A program made the position numbers and the translations under genes. This document shows, one piece after another, positions 39,749 to 46,979 of a stretch of DNA of 64,000 bases. The stretch's first letter is position 1. Each line of letters opens with the position of its first letter. The notes under the pieces were generated by a model. It did not search any database and was not told the DNA's origin. It worked only from the letters and a program-made list of their open reading frames with translations. This DNA comes from Actinomadura meyerae (lineage in GTDB: Bacteria > Actinomycetota > Actinomycetes > Streptosporangiales > Streptosporangiaceae), in contig NZ_FZOR01000008.1 in NCBI RefSeq assembly GCF_900188445.1, positions 62,001 to 126,000 of the forward strand, written 5' to 3'.

Positions 39749-40207
39749 ATGCAGCTGGAGGCGATGTACCAGGAGGTCATCCTGGACCACTACCGCAACC
39801 CCCACCACAAGGGGCTGCGGGAGCCGTTCGAGGGCGAGGCCCACCACGTCAACCCGACCTGCGGTGACGAGGTGACGCTGCGCGTCCACCTGGACGGCGA
39901 CGGCCAGGACGCCACGGTCGCCGACGTGTCCTACGACGCCATGGGCTGCTCGATCAGCCAGGCCAGCGCATCGGTGATGTCGGACCTGATCATCGGGAAG
40001 TCCGTGAAGGAGGCGATGGCGGTCGGCGAGGAGTTCCTGGCGCTGATGCAGTCCCGCGGCCGGGACGTCGAGCCGGACGAGGACGTCCTGGAGGACGCCA
40101 TCGCCTTCGCCGGGGTGTCCAAGTACCCCGCCAGGATCAAATGCGCCCTGCTCGCCTGGATGGCGTGGAAGGACGCGACCGCACGCGCACTGGGAGAGGC
40201 ATCATGA
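39749..40207 (+). CDS. sufU: Sulfur acceptor SufU
   Basis: 152-aa zinc-dependent sulfurtransferase partner of SufS. The three ligand Cys are in NPTCGDEVTLRV, MGCSISQASASVM and IKCALLAW, with Asp in CGDE completing the site; this is the SufU rather than the IscU pattern (insertion around residues 85-105, GRDVEPDED). ATG 39749 follows GGAAGGG. The stop overlaps the next gene by 4 nt. Equivalent to Rv1465. Confidence 0.97.
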   Translation: MQLEAMYQEVILDHYRNPHHKGLREPFEGEAHHVNPTCGDEVTLRVHLDGDGQDATVADVSYDAMGCSISQASASVMSDLIIGKSVKEAMAVGEEFLALMQSRGRDVEPDEDVLEDAIAFAGVSKYPARIKCALLAWMAWKDATARALGEAS

Positions 40208-40539
40208 CCGACACCCCCGCGACCGCCGGGACCACCCCGCAGGAGGAGGAGGTCCTGGAGGCGCTCAAGGACGTCGTCGACCCCGAGCTCGGCATCAACG
40301 TCGTCGACCTCGGCCTGGTCTACGGCGTGAACCTCGACGACGAGACCGCCACCCTGGACATGACGCTCACCAGCGCCGCCTGCCCGCTCACCGACGTGAT
40401 CGAGGACCAGGCCCACAGCGCGCTGGAGGGCCTGGTCAAGGACGTCAAGATCAACTGGGTCTGGCTGCCGCCGTGGGGCCCGGACAAGATCACCGACGAC
40501 GGGCGCGACCAGCTGCGCGCCCTCGGCTTCAACGTCTGA
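40204..40539 (+). CDS. sufT: SufT/MIP18 (DUF59) Fe-S assembly factor
   Basis: 111-aa MIP18-family protein. The family signature DPELGINVVDLGLVYGV is near residue 25 and the conserved Cys is in LTSAACPLTDVIEDQ. Relatives (SufT, Rv1466) support maturation of Fe-S proteins together with the SUF machinery. ATG 40204 overlaps sufU. It is the last gene of the operon; a perfect hairpin follows 16 nt after the stop. Confidence 0.95.
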   Translation: MTDTPATAGTTPQEEEVLEALKDVVDPELGINVVDLGLVYGVNLDDETATLDMTLTSAACPLTDVIEDQAHSALEGLVKDVKINWVWLPPWGPDKITDDGRDQLRALGFNV

Positions 40540-40554
40540 CGGTCCCGGGCCGCA

Positions 40555-40592
40555 CGCGACGGCCGCGCCCCGCCCGGGGCGCGGCCGTCGCG
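40555..40592. terminator. 18-bp perfect hairpin terminating the suf operon
   Basis: CGCGACGGCCGCGCCCCG (40555-40572) pairs without mismatch with 40575-40592 around a minimal loop (in practice about 4 nt). It lies 16 nt after sufT and 46 nt before the end of the convergent membrane-protein gene. No U-tract; typical actinobacterial terminator, probably active in both directions. Confidence 0.85.
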
Positions 40593-40637
40593 CGTTCCCC
40601 GGCGACTGGACGCTCCTGCGGCGGCCGCGCCTCACCC

Positions 40638-41201
40638 TCACGGCGCGCGGTCTTCGCGCACCTTCGGCTTCGCGGGCCAGAGGGTGTAGCTCACCGGCCA
40701 GATCGACCAGATCGCCAGGACGACGCCCAGGCGCCCCAGCCAGGCGTTGAGTGCCTCGGTGCGGCCGGGGTCGCCCACAATGACGATCATCGCGAGGAGG
40801 AGGCCGCAGGCGATGGCGGTCGCGAGGGCGGCCTTGCCGAACTCGCGCCACTCGTAGCGGGTGCGCGCGCCGCCGTACCGCGGCTTGCCGCGCGGCGGCG
40901 GGCCTCCGGCGAAGCGGTGCGCGAACCGCTCGTCCGCCCAGCGGACCATGCTGTGGCCGAACGCGACGGAGTAGCCGAGGTAGGCGGCGGCGAGGCCGTG
41001 GGCGGTGCCGGCCGTCGCCCCGCCGCGCAGGTCGACCGCCGTCGCGGCCAGCAGGACCAGATCGACCAGCGGGACGCACAGCAGCAGGGCCGCGCCGGTG
41101 CGGCGCAGGCGGAGCGGGTAGCGGGCGAGCAGCCCGGCGGCGAGGACGATCCAGAATCCGATCTCGCAGCCGGCGATGACGGCGATGAGCACGGTGTCCA
41201 T
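40638..41201 (-). CDS. Integral membrane protein, unknown function
   Basis: 187-aa protein with five hydrophobic segments (about 1-28, 38-60, 66-85, 120-142, 152-175) and a positively charged cytoplasmic loop between segments 3 and 4 (FAGGPPPRGKPRYGG). The C-terminus is charged (KPKVREDRAP). I do not recognise a characterised family; similar 2TM-to-5TM proteins of unknown role are common in Streptosporangiales. ATG 41201 (MDTVLIAVIAG) is chosen because the hydrophobic helix starts right there. It is convergent to the suf operon and divergent from the downstream sensor kinase. Confidence 0.75.
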   Translation of the reverse strand: MDTVLIAVIAGCEIGFWIVLAAGLLARYPLRLRRTGAALLLCVPLVDLVLLAATAVDLRGGATAGTAHGLAAAYLGYSVAFGHSMVRWADERFAHRFAGGPPPRGKPRYGGARTRYEWREFGKAALATAIACGLLLAMIVIVGDPGRTEALNAWLGRLGVVLAIWSIWPVSYTLWPAKPKVREDRAP

Positions 41202-41325
41202 CCTGCTCGCGGCGGTGCCGCCGAACGTCGTCTGCGGTGAGGGTTTCGCGCGTCGTCCGAAGGATGTACGCGGCATCCTCACCCGGATGGACGAGGCGGT
41301 GCCGCGGGGATGCTGAGATGGGTCC

Positions 41326-42534
41326 GTGCACCGGATCCGACGGCTGACCACGCGCCAGGACGCCCTGATCGCCGTGCTGTCGCTGGCCGGCGGGCTGCTG
41401 ATGCTCGCGGCGCACGGCTACTCGACGTGGGAGGGCGGCTGGGACCCGTCGCGCTGGGTCCGCCTCGTCCCGCTGGTGGGGCTGTGCGCGGCGATGCCGC
41501 TGCGCCGCACCGCACCGCTCACCGGGCTCGCGCTGGCCACCCCGTTCAACTTCGCCGACGTGGCGTTCGGCCCGAGCCTCGCCACCGCGATGATCTTCGG
41601 GGACGCGCTGTACGCCGCGAGCCTGTACGGCCGGCGCCGGACGGCCGAGTGGCTGCTCGGCGCGACCGCGGCCGCGTCGCTGCTGGTCGCGCTCGGGGCC
41701 GGGATCGCGCTGGACGGCGTCGCGACCGGCGTGGTGGCGGGCGCGGTCGCCGGGCTGGTCTGGGTCGCGCCGGTGCTGACCGCGATGGCGGTCCGCGAGC
41801 ACCGGTACCGGGCGGAGGCCGAGCGCCGGCGGGCGGAGGCCGAGCGGCGGCGCGCGGAGGCCGAGCACCGGCGGGCCGAGCAGGTGGCGCGGCTGGCCGA
41901 GCTGGACCGGCGCGCCGCGGTGAACGCCGAGCGGGCCCGGATGGCCCGCGAGCTGCACGACGTGATCGCCAACCATCTCAGCGCGGTGGCGCTGCACTCC
42001 TCGGCGGTGCTGCGGGTGCGGGACCTGGACCGGTCGGAGATCGAGCGGTCCATGGAGGTCATCCGGGAGAACAGCGTGCGCGGCCTCGCCGAGATGCGGC
42101 GGATGATCGGGCTGCTGCGCGACGGCGGCGAGGACCCGGCCGCCCGCCCGCGGCTCACCGAGCTGGACCGGCTCGTCCGGCACACCGGCCGCGCGGACCT
42201 GGCGGCGTCGCTCGAGGTCGCGGGGGAGCCGGCGGAGCTGCCCGCGGCGGTGGAGCTGGCCGCCTACCGGATCGTCCAGGAGTCGCTGACCAACGCGCTC
42301 AAGCACGGCGGGCCGGGCCGCGCCGAGGTCCGGGTGCGGTACGGCCCGCGGCTGGTGATCGACGTGCTCAGCCCGCTCGGCCGGGACGGGTCCCGGCTGC
42401 CGGGCAGCGGCAGCGGCCTGGTCGGGATGCGCGAGCGCGCGGTGATGCTGGCCGGGGAGTTCGAGGCCGGGCCGGACGGCGCCCGCTGGCGGGTGCACGC
42501 CGAGCTGCCGGTGGAACCGGAGAGGACGTCATGA
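41326..42534 (+). CDS. Sensor histidine kinase with heptad-repeat linker
   Basis: 402-aa kinase. About five membrane segments (residues 12-155) are followed by a helical linker made of three near-identical 21-bp DNA units (41809-41871) coding RAEAERR-type heptads, a coiled-coil signal transmitter. HisKA_3 holds the phospho-His in ARELHDVIANHLS, and the ATPase domain has YRIVQESLTNALKHG and GSGLVGMRERAVMLAG. GTG 41326 start. Its stop overlaps the regulator start (ATGA). Signal unknown. Confidence 0.92.
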   Translation: MHRIRRLTTRQDALIAVLSLAGGLLMLAAHGYSTWEGGWDPSRWVRLVPLVGLCAAMPLRRTAPLTGLALATPFNFADVAFGPSLATAMIFGDALYAASLYGRRRTAEWLLGATAAASLLVALGAGIALDGVATGVVAGAVAGLVWVAPVLTAMAVREHRYRAEAERRRAEAERRRAEAEHRRAEQVARLAELDRRAAVNAERARMARELHDVIANHLSAVALHSSAVLRVRDLDRSEIERSMEVIRENSVRGLAEMRRMIGLLRDGGEDPAARPRLTELDRLVRHTGRADLAASLEVAGEPAELPAAVELAAYRIVQESLTNALKHGGPGRAEVRVRYGPRLVIDVLSPLGRDGSRLPGSGSGLVGMRERAVMLAGEFEAGPDGARWRVHAELPVEPERTS

Positions 42535-43208
42535 TCGAGGTGCTGGTCGCCGACGACCAGGCGGCGGTGCGCGCGGGCCTGGTGCTCATCCTGCGCGGCG
42601 CCCCGGAGGTGCGGGTCGTCGGCGAGGCCGCGGACGGGGCGCGGGCGGTGGAACTGGCCCGCGAGCTGCGCCCCGACGTGGTGCTGATGGACGTGCGCAT
42701 GCCCGTCCTGGACGGCATCAGCGCCACCCGGGAGATTGCCGGGTTCACCGACGTCCTGGTGCTGACCACGTTCGACATGGACGAGTACGTGTTCGGCGCG
42801 CTGCGGGCGGGCGCCGCCGGGTTCCTGCTCAAGGACGTGGACGCCGACCGGCTGGTGGAGGCGGTCCGGACGGTCGCGGCGGGGGAGGGCATCATCGCCC
42901 CGCGCGTGACCCGGCGGCTGATCGGCGCGTTCGCGTCCCGCCCGGCGGCCCCGGCGGAGGCGCCCGGCCTGGCGGAGCTGACGCCCAGGGAGCGCGAGGT
43001 GTTCGCGTGCCTGGGGGAGGGCCTGTCGAACGGGCAGATCGCGGCGCGCCTCGACATGGCGGAGACGACGACCAAGACGCACGTGAGCCGTATCCTCGGC
43101 AAGCTCGGGCTGGCCAGCCGGGTGCAGGCGGCCATCCTCGCCCAGGAAACGGTCCTCGGCGGACTTTCCGGGCGTGATCCGCATGATGGCGGCCCAGGCC
43201 CGCACTGA
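42531..43208 (+). CDS. NarL/FixJ-family response regulator
   Basis: 225-aa regulator paired with the kinase just upstream. Receiver: Asp8-Asp9, phospho-acceptor Asp54 in LMDVRMPVLDG, LTTFDMDEYVF and FLLKDVD. LuxR HTH near 155-215: LTPREREVFACLGEGLSNGQ and ETTTKTHVSRILGKLGL. ATG 42531 overlaps the kinase stop. Targets unknown; the following convergent membrane gene and the AIM24 genes are candidates only by position. Confidence 0.94.
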   Translation: MIEVLVADDQAAVRAGLVLILRGAPEVRVVGEAADGARAVELARELRPDVVLMDVRMPVLDGISATREIAGFTDVLVLTTFDMDEYVFGALRAGAAGFLLKDVDADRLVEAVRTVAAGEGIIAPRVTRRLIGAFASRPAAPAEAPGLAELTPREREVFACLGEGLSNGQIAARLDMAETTTKTHVSRILGKLGLASRVQAAILAQETVLGGLSGRDPHDGGPGPH

Positions 43209-43268
43209 CCCCTCAGCGCGGCTCTCAGCGCGACCCTCGGTGAGGCGCCCGCGGCCGCCCGGTCCGCG

Positions 43269-43284
43269 CGGCCGGATCCGGCCG
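43269..43284. terminator. Palindromic hairpin CGGCCG-GATC-CGGCCG
   Basis: A 16-bp perfect palindrome in the 87-bp gap between the convergent response regulator and membrane-protein genes; short stem with a GATC loop and G/C-rich flanks. Probably a bidirectional terminator. Confidence 0.5.
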
Positions 43285-43295
43285 GGCCCGGCGGG

Positions 43296-43691
43296 TCAGA
43301 GGCTGCGGGTCCCGGCGAGGGCGGACAGCAGGTACGTCACGCCGGCGACGCCCGCGAGCCAGGCGTAGGCGGTGATGTCGGAGCCGCGCAGCGCCTGGAC
43401 GACCAGGCCGCCGACCACCGCGACGGTCAGCACGTCGCCGGTCATCGCGGCGGCGCGCAGGTGCGCGCGGGCCCGGGTGCCGGACCCGAACCCGTCGCTG
43501 ACCGGCAGCGCGGGCTCGTTGCGCCGGTAGCCCAGGTAACCGGCGTATCCCGTGAGCGCGGCCAGCGCGACGAGGGCCGTCCCGGACCGCCCGTCGGCGG
43601 CGAGCACGGCCCCGACCACCACGCCGGCGGCCAGGACGAGACCCGGCACGGCCCACCGGCTGAGACTGCGGCGTTCCGGAGCGATCCACAT
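43296..43691 (-). CDS. Small membrane protein, unknown function
   Basis: About 131 aa. Two hydrophobic segments follow the start (VPGLVLAAGVVVGAVLA and ALVALAALTGYAGYLGY), and two more lie in the second half (VLTVAVVGGLVVQAL and AYAWLAGVAGVTYLLSALAG), separated by a soluble loop with RRNEPALPVSDGFGSG. ATG 43691 (MWIAPERR) is favoured because GGAAGG lies 9 nt upstream; ATG 43700 overlaps that site. The protein is not recognised. It is divergent from the AIM24 cassette, so a shared control region is possible. Confidence 0.75.
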   Translation of the reverse strand: MWIAPERRSLSRWAVPGLVLAAGVVVGAVLAADGRSGTALVALAALTGYAGYLGYRRNEPALPVSDGFGSGTRARAHLRAAAMTGDVLTVAVVGGLVVQALRGSDITAYAWLAGVAGVTYLLSALAGTRSL

Positions 43692-43759
43692 GGTGCCCAT
43701 CCTTCCGGATGCGCGCACGAGCGGGACCGGCAACGCGCCGGGCGGTATCTTCTCGCTTC

Positions 43760-44398
43760 GTGGCGCAATTTCGATTGAACGGCTCGAAGGTGCTCGCCGT
43801 CGACCTCGCCGGCGAGACCATCCGGGCGCTGAACGGCTCCATGGTCGCCTACGAGGGCCAGATGGCGTTCAAGAGGCAGGGCATGACGGGCGGCGAGGGG
43901 CTGCGCGGGGCCCTCAAGCGGCGGATCGCCGGCGAGGGCATGACCCTCATGGAGATCACCGGCCAGGGGACGGTCTACCTGGCCAGCGAGGCGACCGAGG
44001 TCACGCTCGTCCAGCTCACCGGCGACACCCTGTACGTGGAGTCCGAGAGCCTGCTGGCGCTCGACGGCGCCCTGCAGACCGGCGTCCAGTTCGTGGGGCT
44101 GCGCGGCATGGGCACCGGCCAGGGCCTCGCCACCACGAAGGTGGACGGGCACGGCACGGTCGCGGTCCTGTCCGAAGGCCCGGCGATCGCGCTGGAGGTG
44201 ACCCCGCAGACGCCGCTGTGCGTCGACCCGCACGCCTACGTGTGCCATCACGGGCAGCTCCAGCAGGACGTGGTCACCGACGTCAACTGGCGGACGGTGA
44301 TCGGCCAGGGATCGGGGGAGAGCGTGCAGTTCCGGTACCAGGGGCACGGGCTGGTGTACGTCCAGCCCGCCGAGCGCGGCGGGGTTCTGGAGATCTGA
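43760..44398 (+). CDS. AIM24-family protein 1
   Basis: 212-aa beta-rich protein of the AIM24 (DUF124) family, named after a yeast mitochondrial inner-membrane protein needed for cristae organisation; bacterial function is unknown. Repeated Gly-rich strands include ITGQGTVYLASEAT, GQGLATTKVDGHGTVAVLSE and the family block CVDPHAYVCHHGQLQQDV. GTG 43760 lies 8 nt after TATCTT, a possible -10 for a nearly leaderless mRNA. First of three tandem paralogues; its stop overlaps the next start (TGATG). Confidence 0.9.
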   Translation: MAQFRLNGSKVLAVDLAGETIRALNGSMVAYEGQMAFKRQGMTGGEGLRGALKRRIAGEGMTLMEITGQGTVYLASEATEVTLVQLTGDTLYVESESLLALDGALQTGVQFVGLRGMGTGQGLATTKVDGHGTVAVLSEGPAIALEVTPQTPLCVDPHAYVCHHGQLQQDVVTDVNWRTVIGQGSGESVQFRYQGHGLVYVQPAERGGVLEI

Positions 44399-45051
44399 TG
44401 CCTGGTTACCAGCAGATCAATTCCAAGATGCTCCAGGTGCCGATCGGGCCGGGGCGGGAGGTCTACAGCAAGCGCGGCGCCATGCTCGCCTACACCGGGC
44501 CGGTGTCGTTCGCGCCGTCCACCACGGCGGGGCAGGGCATCGGCGGCACCATCGGCCGCGCCGTCGCGGGCGAGCGCAGCGCGATGATGCACGTCACCGG
44601 GCAGGGCAGCGTCATGTTCGGGCACGGCGGCCTTGAGGTCACCGTCATCGACCTGAACGGCGCCGACACCCTGTACGCCGAGGCCGACCGCCTCCTCGTG
44701 CACGACGCGACCCTCCAGGTCGGGACGATGTTCATGGGGGAGCAGGGCGGCGTGCGCGGCATCGTGCGGGGCGCGGTCACCGGGCAGGGCCTGTTCACCA
44801 CCACGCTGACCGGGCACGGCGCGTGCGCGCTGCTGTCGCACGGCGGCGTGATCGAGCTGCCGATCACGCCGCAGCGGCCCGTCCACGTCGACCCGCAGGC
44901 GTACGTGGCGCACCGCGGCCAGGTGCAGAACAAGCTCACCACGGCGGTGGGCCTGCGCGACCTCGTCGGGCGCGGCTCCGGCGAGGGCTTCCAGCTGGAG
45001 CTGAGCGGGTCCGGCGTCGTCTACGTCCAGGCCAGCGAGAGGAAGATCTGA
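44398..45051 (+). CDS. AIM24-family protein 2
   Basis: 217-aa AIM24 paralogue. Shared features with copy 1: VYSKRGAMLAYTGPVSF, GQGSVMFGHGGLEVTVIDL, GQGLFTTTLTGHGACALLSH and HVDPQAYVAHRGQVQNKL. It begins inside the stop of copy 1 and ends 3 nt before copy 3, so the three are surely co-translated. No signal peptide or membrane helix is seen, suggesting a cytoplasmic or peripheral protein. Function unknown. Confidence 0.9.
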   Translation: MPGYQQINSKMLQVPIGPGREVYSKRGAMLAYTGPVSFAPSTTAGQGIGGTIGRAVAGERSAMMHVTGQGSVMFGHGGLEVTVIDLNGADTLYAEADRLLVHDATLQVGTMFMGEQGGVRGIVRGAVTGQGLFTTTLTGHGACALLSHGGVIELPITPQRPVHVDPQAYVAHRGQVQNKLTTAVGLRDLVGRGSGEGFQLELSGSGVVYVQASERKI

Positions 45052-45054
45052 CCA

Positions 45055-45816
45055 GTGAGCACGTTCGGCACGCGGACCTGGAACCCGCACAGCCTCCCGT
45101 CCAACGACAACGTCAACCCCTACGCCTTCAGCGTCGACCTCAACGGGCAGTGGTTCGCGCAGAAGGGCAAGATGATCGCCTACTACGGGCAGATCAGGTT
45201 CGAGGCGCTGTCGGCGGGCCCGCTGGACTCCCTGGTCGCGCACACGTTCAACTCCCCGCTGTACGCCCAGGACTGGATCGTCGCGCAGGGGCAGGGCAAG
45301 CTGCTGCTCGCCGACCGGGGCTTCGACGTCAACTCCTTCGACCTGGAGGAGGGGAACCTCACCGTCCGCGCCGGGAACCTGCTGGCGTTCGAGCCGGGCC
45401 TGGAGCTGAAGCAGTCGATCATCCCCGGGTTCCTGACGCTGATCGGCACGGGCCGGTTCGTGGCGGCCTCCAACGGGCCCGTCCACTTCGTCGAGCCGCC
45501 GATCCGCGTCGACCCGCAGGCGCTGCTCGGCTGGGCCGACTGCCCCTCGCCCTGCCACCACTACGACCACTCCTACCTGCGCGGCGCGTTCGGCGCGGCC
45601 CGGATGGTGTTCGGGATCGGCGGCCAGTCCGGCGAGGAGCACCAGTTCGACTTCACCGGCCAGGGCACCGTGCTGATGCAGTCGTCCGAGGCCGTGATGA
45701 ACGAGGACGTCCTGCTGCGCGACCTCGAAGGCCAGATCGGCCTGGTCGGCACGTCCGGGCTGCAGCGGCTGCACCACACGATCGGGCAGCGGCTGGCCGC
45801 CGAGCGCCAGAGCTGA
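45055..45816 (+). CDS. AIM24-family protein 3, with Cys/His insert
   Basis: 253-aa AIM24 paralogue, longer than the other two. FAQKGKMIAYYGQIRFEAL corresponds to the shared N-terminal block and IRVDPQALLGW to the VDP block. There the copies diverge: ADCPSPCHHYDHSYLRG introduces two Cys and three His absent from copies 1 and 2, a possible metal site. The C-terminus GLQRLHHTIGQRLAAERQ is helical. GTG 45055 start. A strong bidirectional hairpin follows. Tandem AIM24 sets occur in other actinomycetes; their role is undetermined. Confidence 0.88.
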   Translation: MSTFGTRTWNPHSLPSNDNVNPYAFSVDLNGQWFAQKGKMIAYYGQIRFEALSAGPLDSLVAHTFNSPLYAQDWIVAQGQGKLLLADRGFDVNSFDLEEGNLTVRAGNLLAFEPGLELKQSIIPGFLTLIGTGRFVAASNGPVHFVEPPIRVDPQALLGWADCPSPCHHYDHSYLRGAFGAARMVFGIGGQSGEEHQFDFTGQGTVLMQSSEAVMNEDVLLRDLEGQIGLVGTSGLQRLHHTIGQRLAAERQS

Positions 45817-45826
45817 GCCGGCCGGT

Positions 45827-45858
45827 CTCCGGGGGCCCGCGCGGGCGGGCCCCCGGAG
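45827..45858. terminator. 14-bp hairpin between AIM24-3 and the VOC gene
   Basis: CTCCGGGGGCCCGC (45827-45840) pairs perfectly with 45845-45858 around a 4-nt GCGG loop, in the gap between convergent genes. Likely a bidirectional terminator. Confidence 0.85.
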
Positions 45859-45863
45859 GGCGG

Positions 45864-46658
45864 TCACGACGCGGGCTCGGGCGCCGGCCTCATCACGTTG
45901 AAGGGCACCCCGAACGGGTCGCGGACGGAGGCCGTCCGGCCGTACGGGGTGTCGGCCGGCTCGGAGTCGACCGTGCCGCCGCCCGCCCGGACCTTGCGGA
46001 CCGCCTCGTCGGCGTCCGCGACCGCGAAGTACGTCGTCCAGGACGGGACCTCCGCGCTGCCGCCGCCGACCACGACGCCGGACCCGCCGGCGATGCCGCC
46101 GATGTAGCGGCCGTCGGGGCGCTTCAGGACGGTGTAGTCCATATCGCCGGGCATGGGCTCCAGGTCGTAGCCGAACAGCGTCCGGTAGAACGCGCCCGCG
46201 GCGCCGGAGTCGGGCGTCGCGAGGTCGTTCCACACGAACGACCCGGGCTCGTTGACGATCTGGGAGCCGGGGTGGGCGCGGCCCTGCCACAGGCCGAACT
46301 GGGCGCCCTGCGGGTCCTTGAGGATGGCCATGCGGCCGAGGTCCATCACGTCCATGGCGGGGACGACGACCTCGCCGCCCGCGTCGGCTGCCCGCTTGAC
46401 GAGGCCGTCGCAGTCGTCCGCGGCGAAGTAGACGCACCACCAGTACTCGTCGGGCTGGTCGTCGGGATTGCGCATCATCCCGGCGACGTTCTGCCCGCGC
46501 ACCTGGCACAGGTTGTAGTGGCCCGCGTCCGGGCCGGCGTCCAGGAACTGCCAGCCGAAGAGCGTCCCGTAGAACGTCTTCGCGCGCTCGAGGTCGGGGA
46601 CGCCGATGTCGAGCCAGTTAGGCGTCCCCTCCGGCGCGGTTCCGGTGACCTGGGTCAT
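45864..46658 (-). CDS. VOC/glyoxalase-family protein with two domains
   Basis: 264 aa made of two vicinal-oxygen-chelate modules: residues about 10-120 (PNWLDIGVPDLERAKTFYGT, FGWQF) and about 135-260 (GSFVWNDLATPDSGAAGAFY, LFGYDLEP). Each module pairs with the other to form one barrel. Candidate metal residues are partly missing (Asp replaces the first His in LDIGV and NDLAT), so a binding or resistance role rather than glyoxalase activity is possible. Related proteins are annotated hydroxylases of antibiotic clusters, but no cluster is present here. ATG 46658 is preceded by AAGGAG. Confidence 0.88.
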   Translation of the reverse strand: MTQVTGTAPEGTPNWLDIGVPDLERAKTFYGTLFGWQFLDAGPDAGHYNLCQVRGQNVAGMMRNPDDQPDEYWWCVYFAADDCDGLVKRAADAGGEVVVPAMDVMDLGRMAILKDPQGAQFGLWQGRAHPGSQIVNEPGSFVWNDLATPDSGAAGAFYRTLFGYDLEPMPGDMDYTVLKRPDGRYIGGIAGGSGVVVGGGSAEVPSWTTYFAVADADEAVRKVRAGGGTVDSEPADTPYGRTASVRDPFGVPFNVMRPAPEPAS

Positions 46659-46852
46659 CCGACTCACACTCCTTCGTGCCGGGACCGCCGGGCCCCGGTG
46701 CCGTTCCGCCGCACGCCGCCACCCTCATCCTGGCCCCGCACGGAGCGTTCACACATGGTGACGCCGAGAAGGCCCGTGGCCGGGACCGGCCCCGGCCCTC
46801 CGGGCGCCCGTCCGCCGCCGTCCGCGCGACGGGCTCCGCTCCGGAGGTCCCG

Positions 46853-46858
46853 TACACT
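46853..46858 (+). promoter_or_regulatory. -10 element TACACT of the ABC-F transcript
   Basis: TACACT is followed by 6 nt and then ATG 46865, so the mRNA is expected to begin at the start codon of a six-residue upstream ORF. This places the ABC-F promoter 127 bp before its own start codon. Confidence 0.55.
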
Positions 46859-46864
46859 GAGGGG

Positions 46865-46885
46865 ATGGTTCCGCTCCCGAACTGA
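46865..46885 (+). CDS. Leaderless upstream ORF MVPLPN (candidate leader peptide)
   Basis: ATG GTT CCG CTC CCG AAC TGA encodes MVPLPN. It begins at the predicted transcription start, ends 94 nt before the ABC-F gene, and is followed after 10 nt by a strong hairpin. Short, often Pro-containing upstream ORFs control several antibiotic-inducible ABC-F genes by ribosome stalling. The coding role is inferred from layout alone. Confidence 0.45.
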   Translation: MVPLPN

Positions 46886-46895
46886 CAGTGCGCCC

Positions 46896-46930
46896 GGCGC
46901 GCCCACGGTCGATGGACCGCGCGGCGCGCC
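46896..46930 (+). promoter_or_regulatory. Leader hairpin upstream of the ABC-F gene
   Basis: GGCGCGCC at 46896-46903 pairs with the same palindrome at 46923-46930, and inside it CGGTC (46906-46910) pairs with GACCG (46915-46919) around GATG. The composite hairpin sits between the leader ORF and the ABC-F start, where an attenuator would be expected. Each GGCGCGCC is also self-complementary, so alternative folds exist. The rest of 46659-46852 shows nothing else. Confidence 0.5.
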
Positions 46931-46979
46931 GTTTCGTGCGCCTGTCCACCGAGCCGTCCGTCAGGGGAGCCCTGTCACT

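Noticed and set aside
43709..43759. Longer start for the first AIM24 protein at 43709
   Set aside because: The extra residues are Arg/Ala-rich and lie across the divergent promoter region; GTG 43760 begins the recognisable protein and follows TATCTT.
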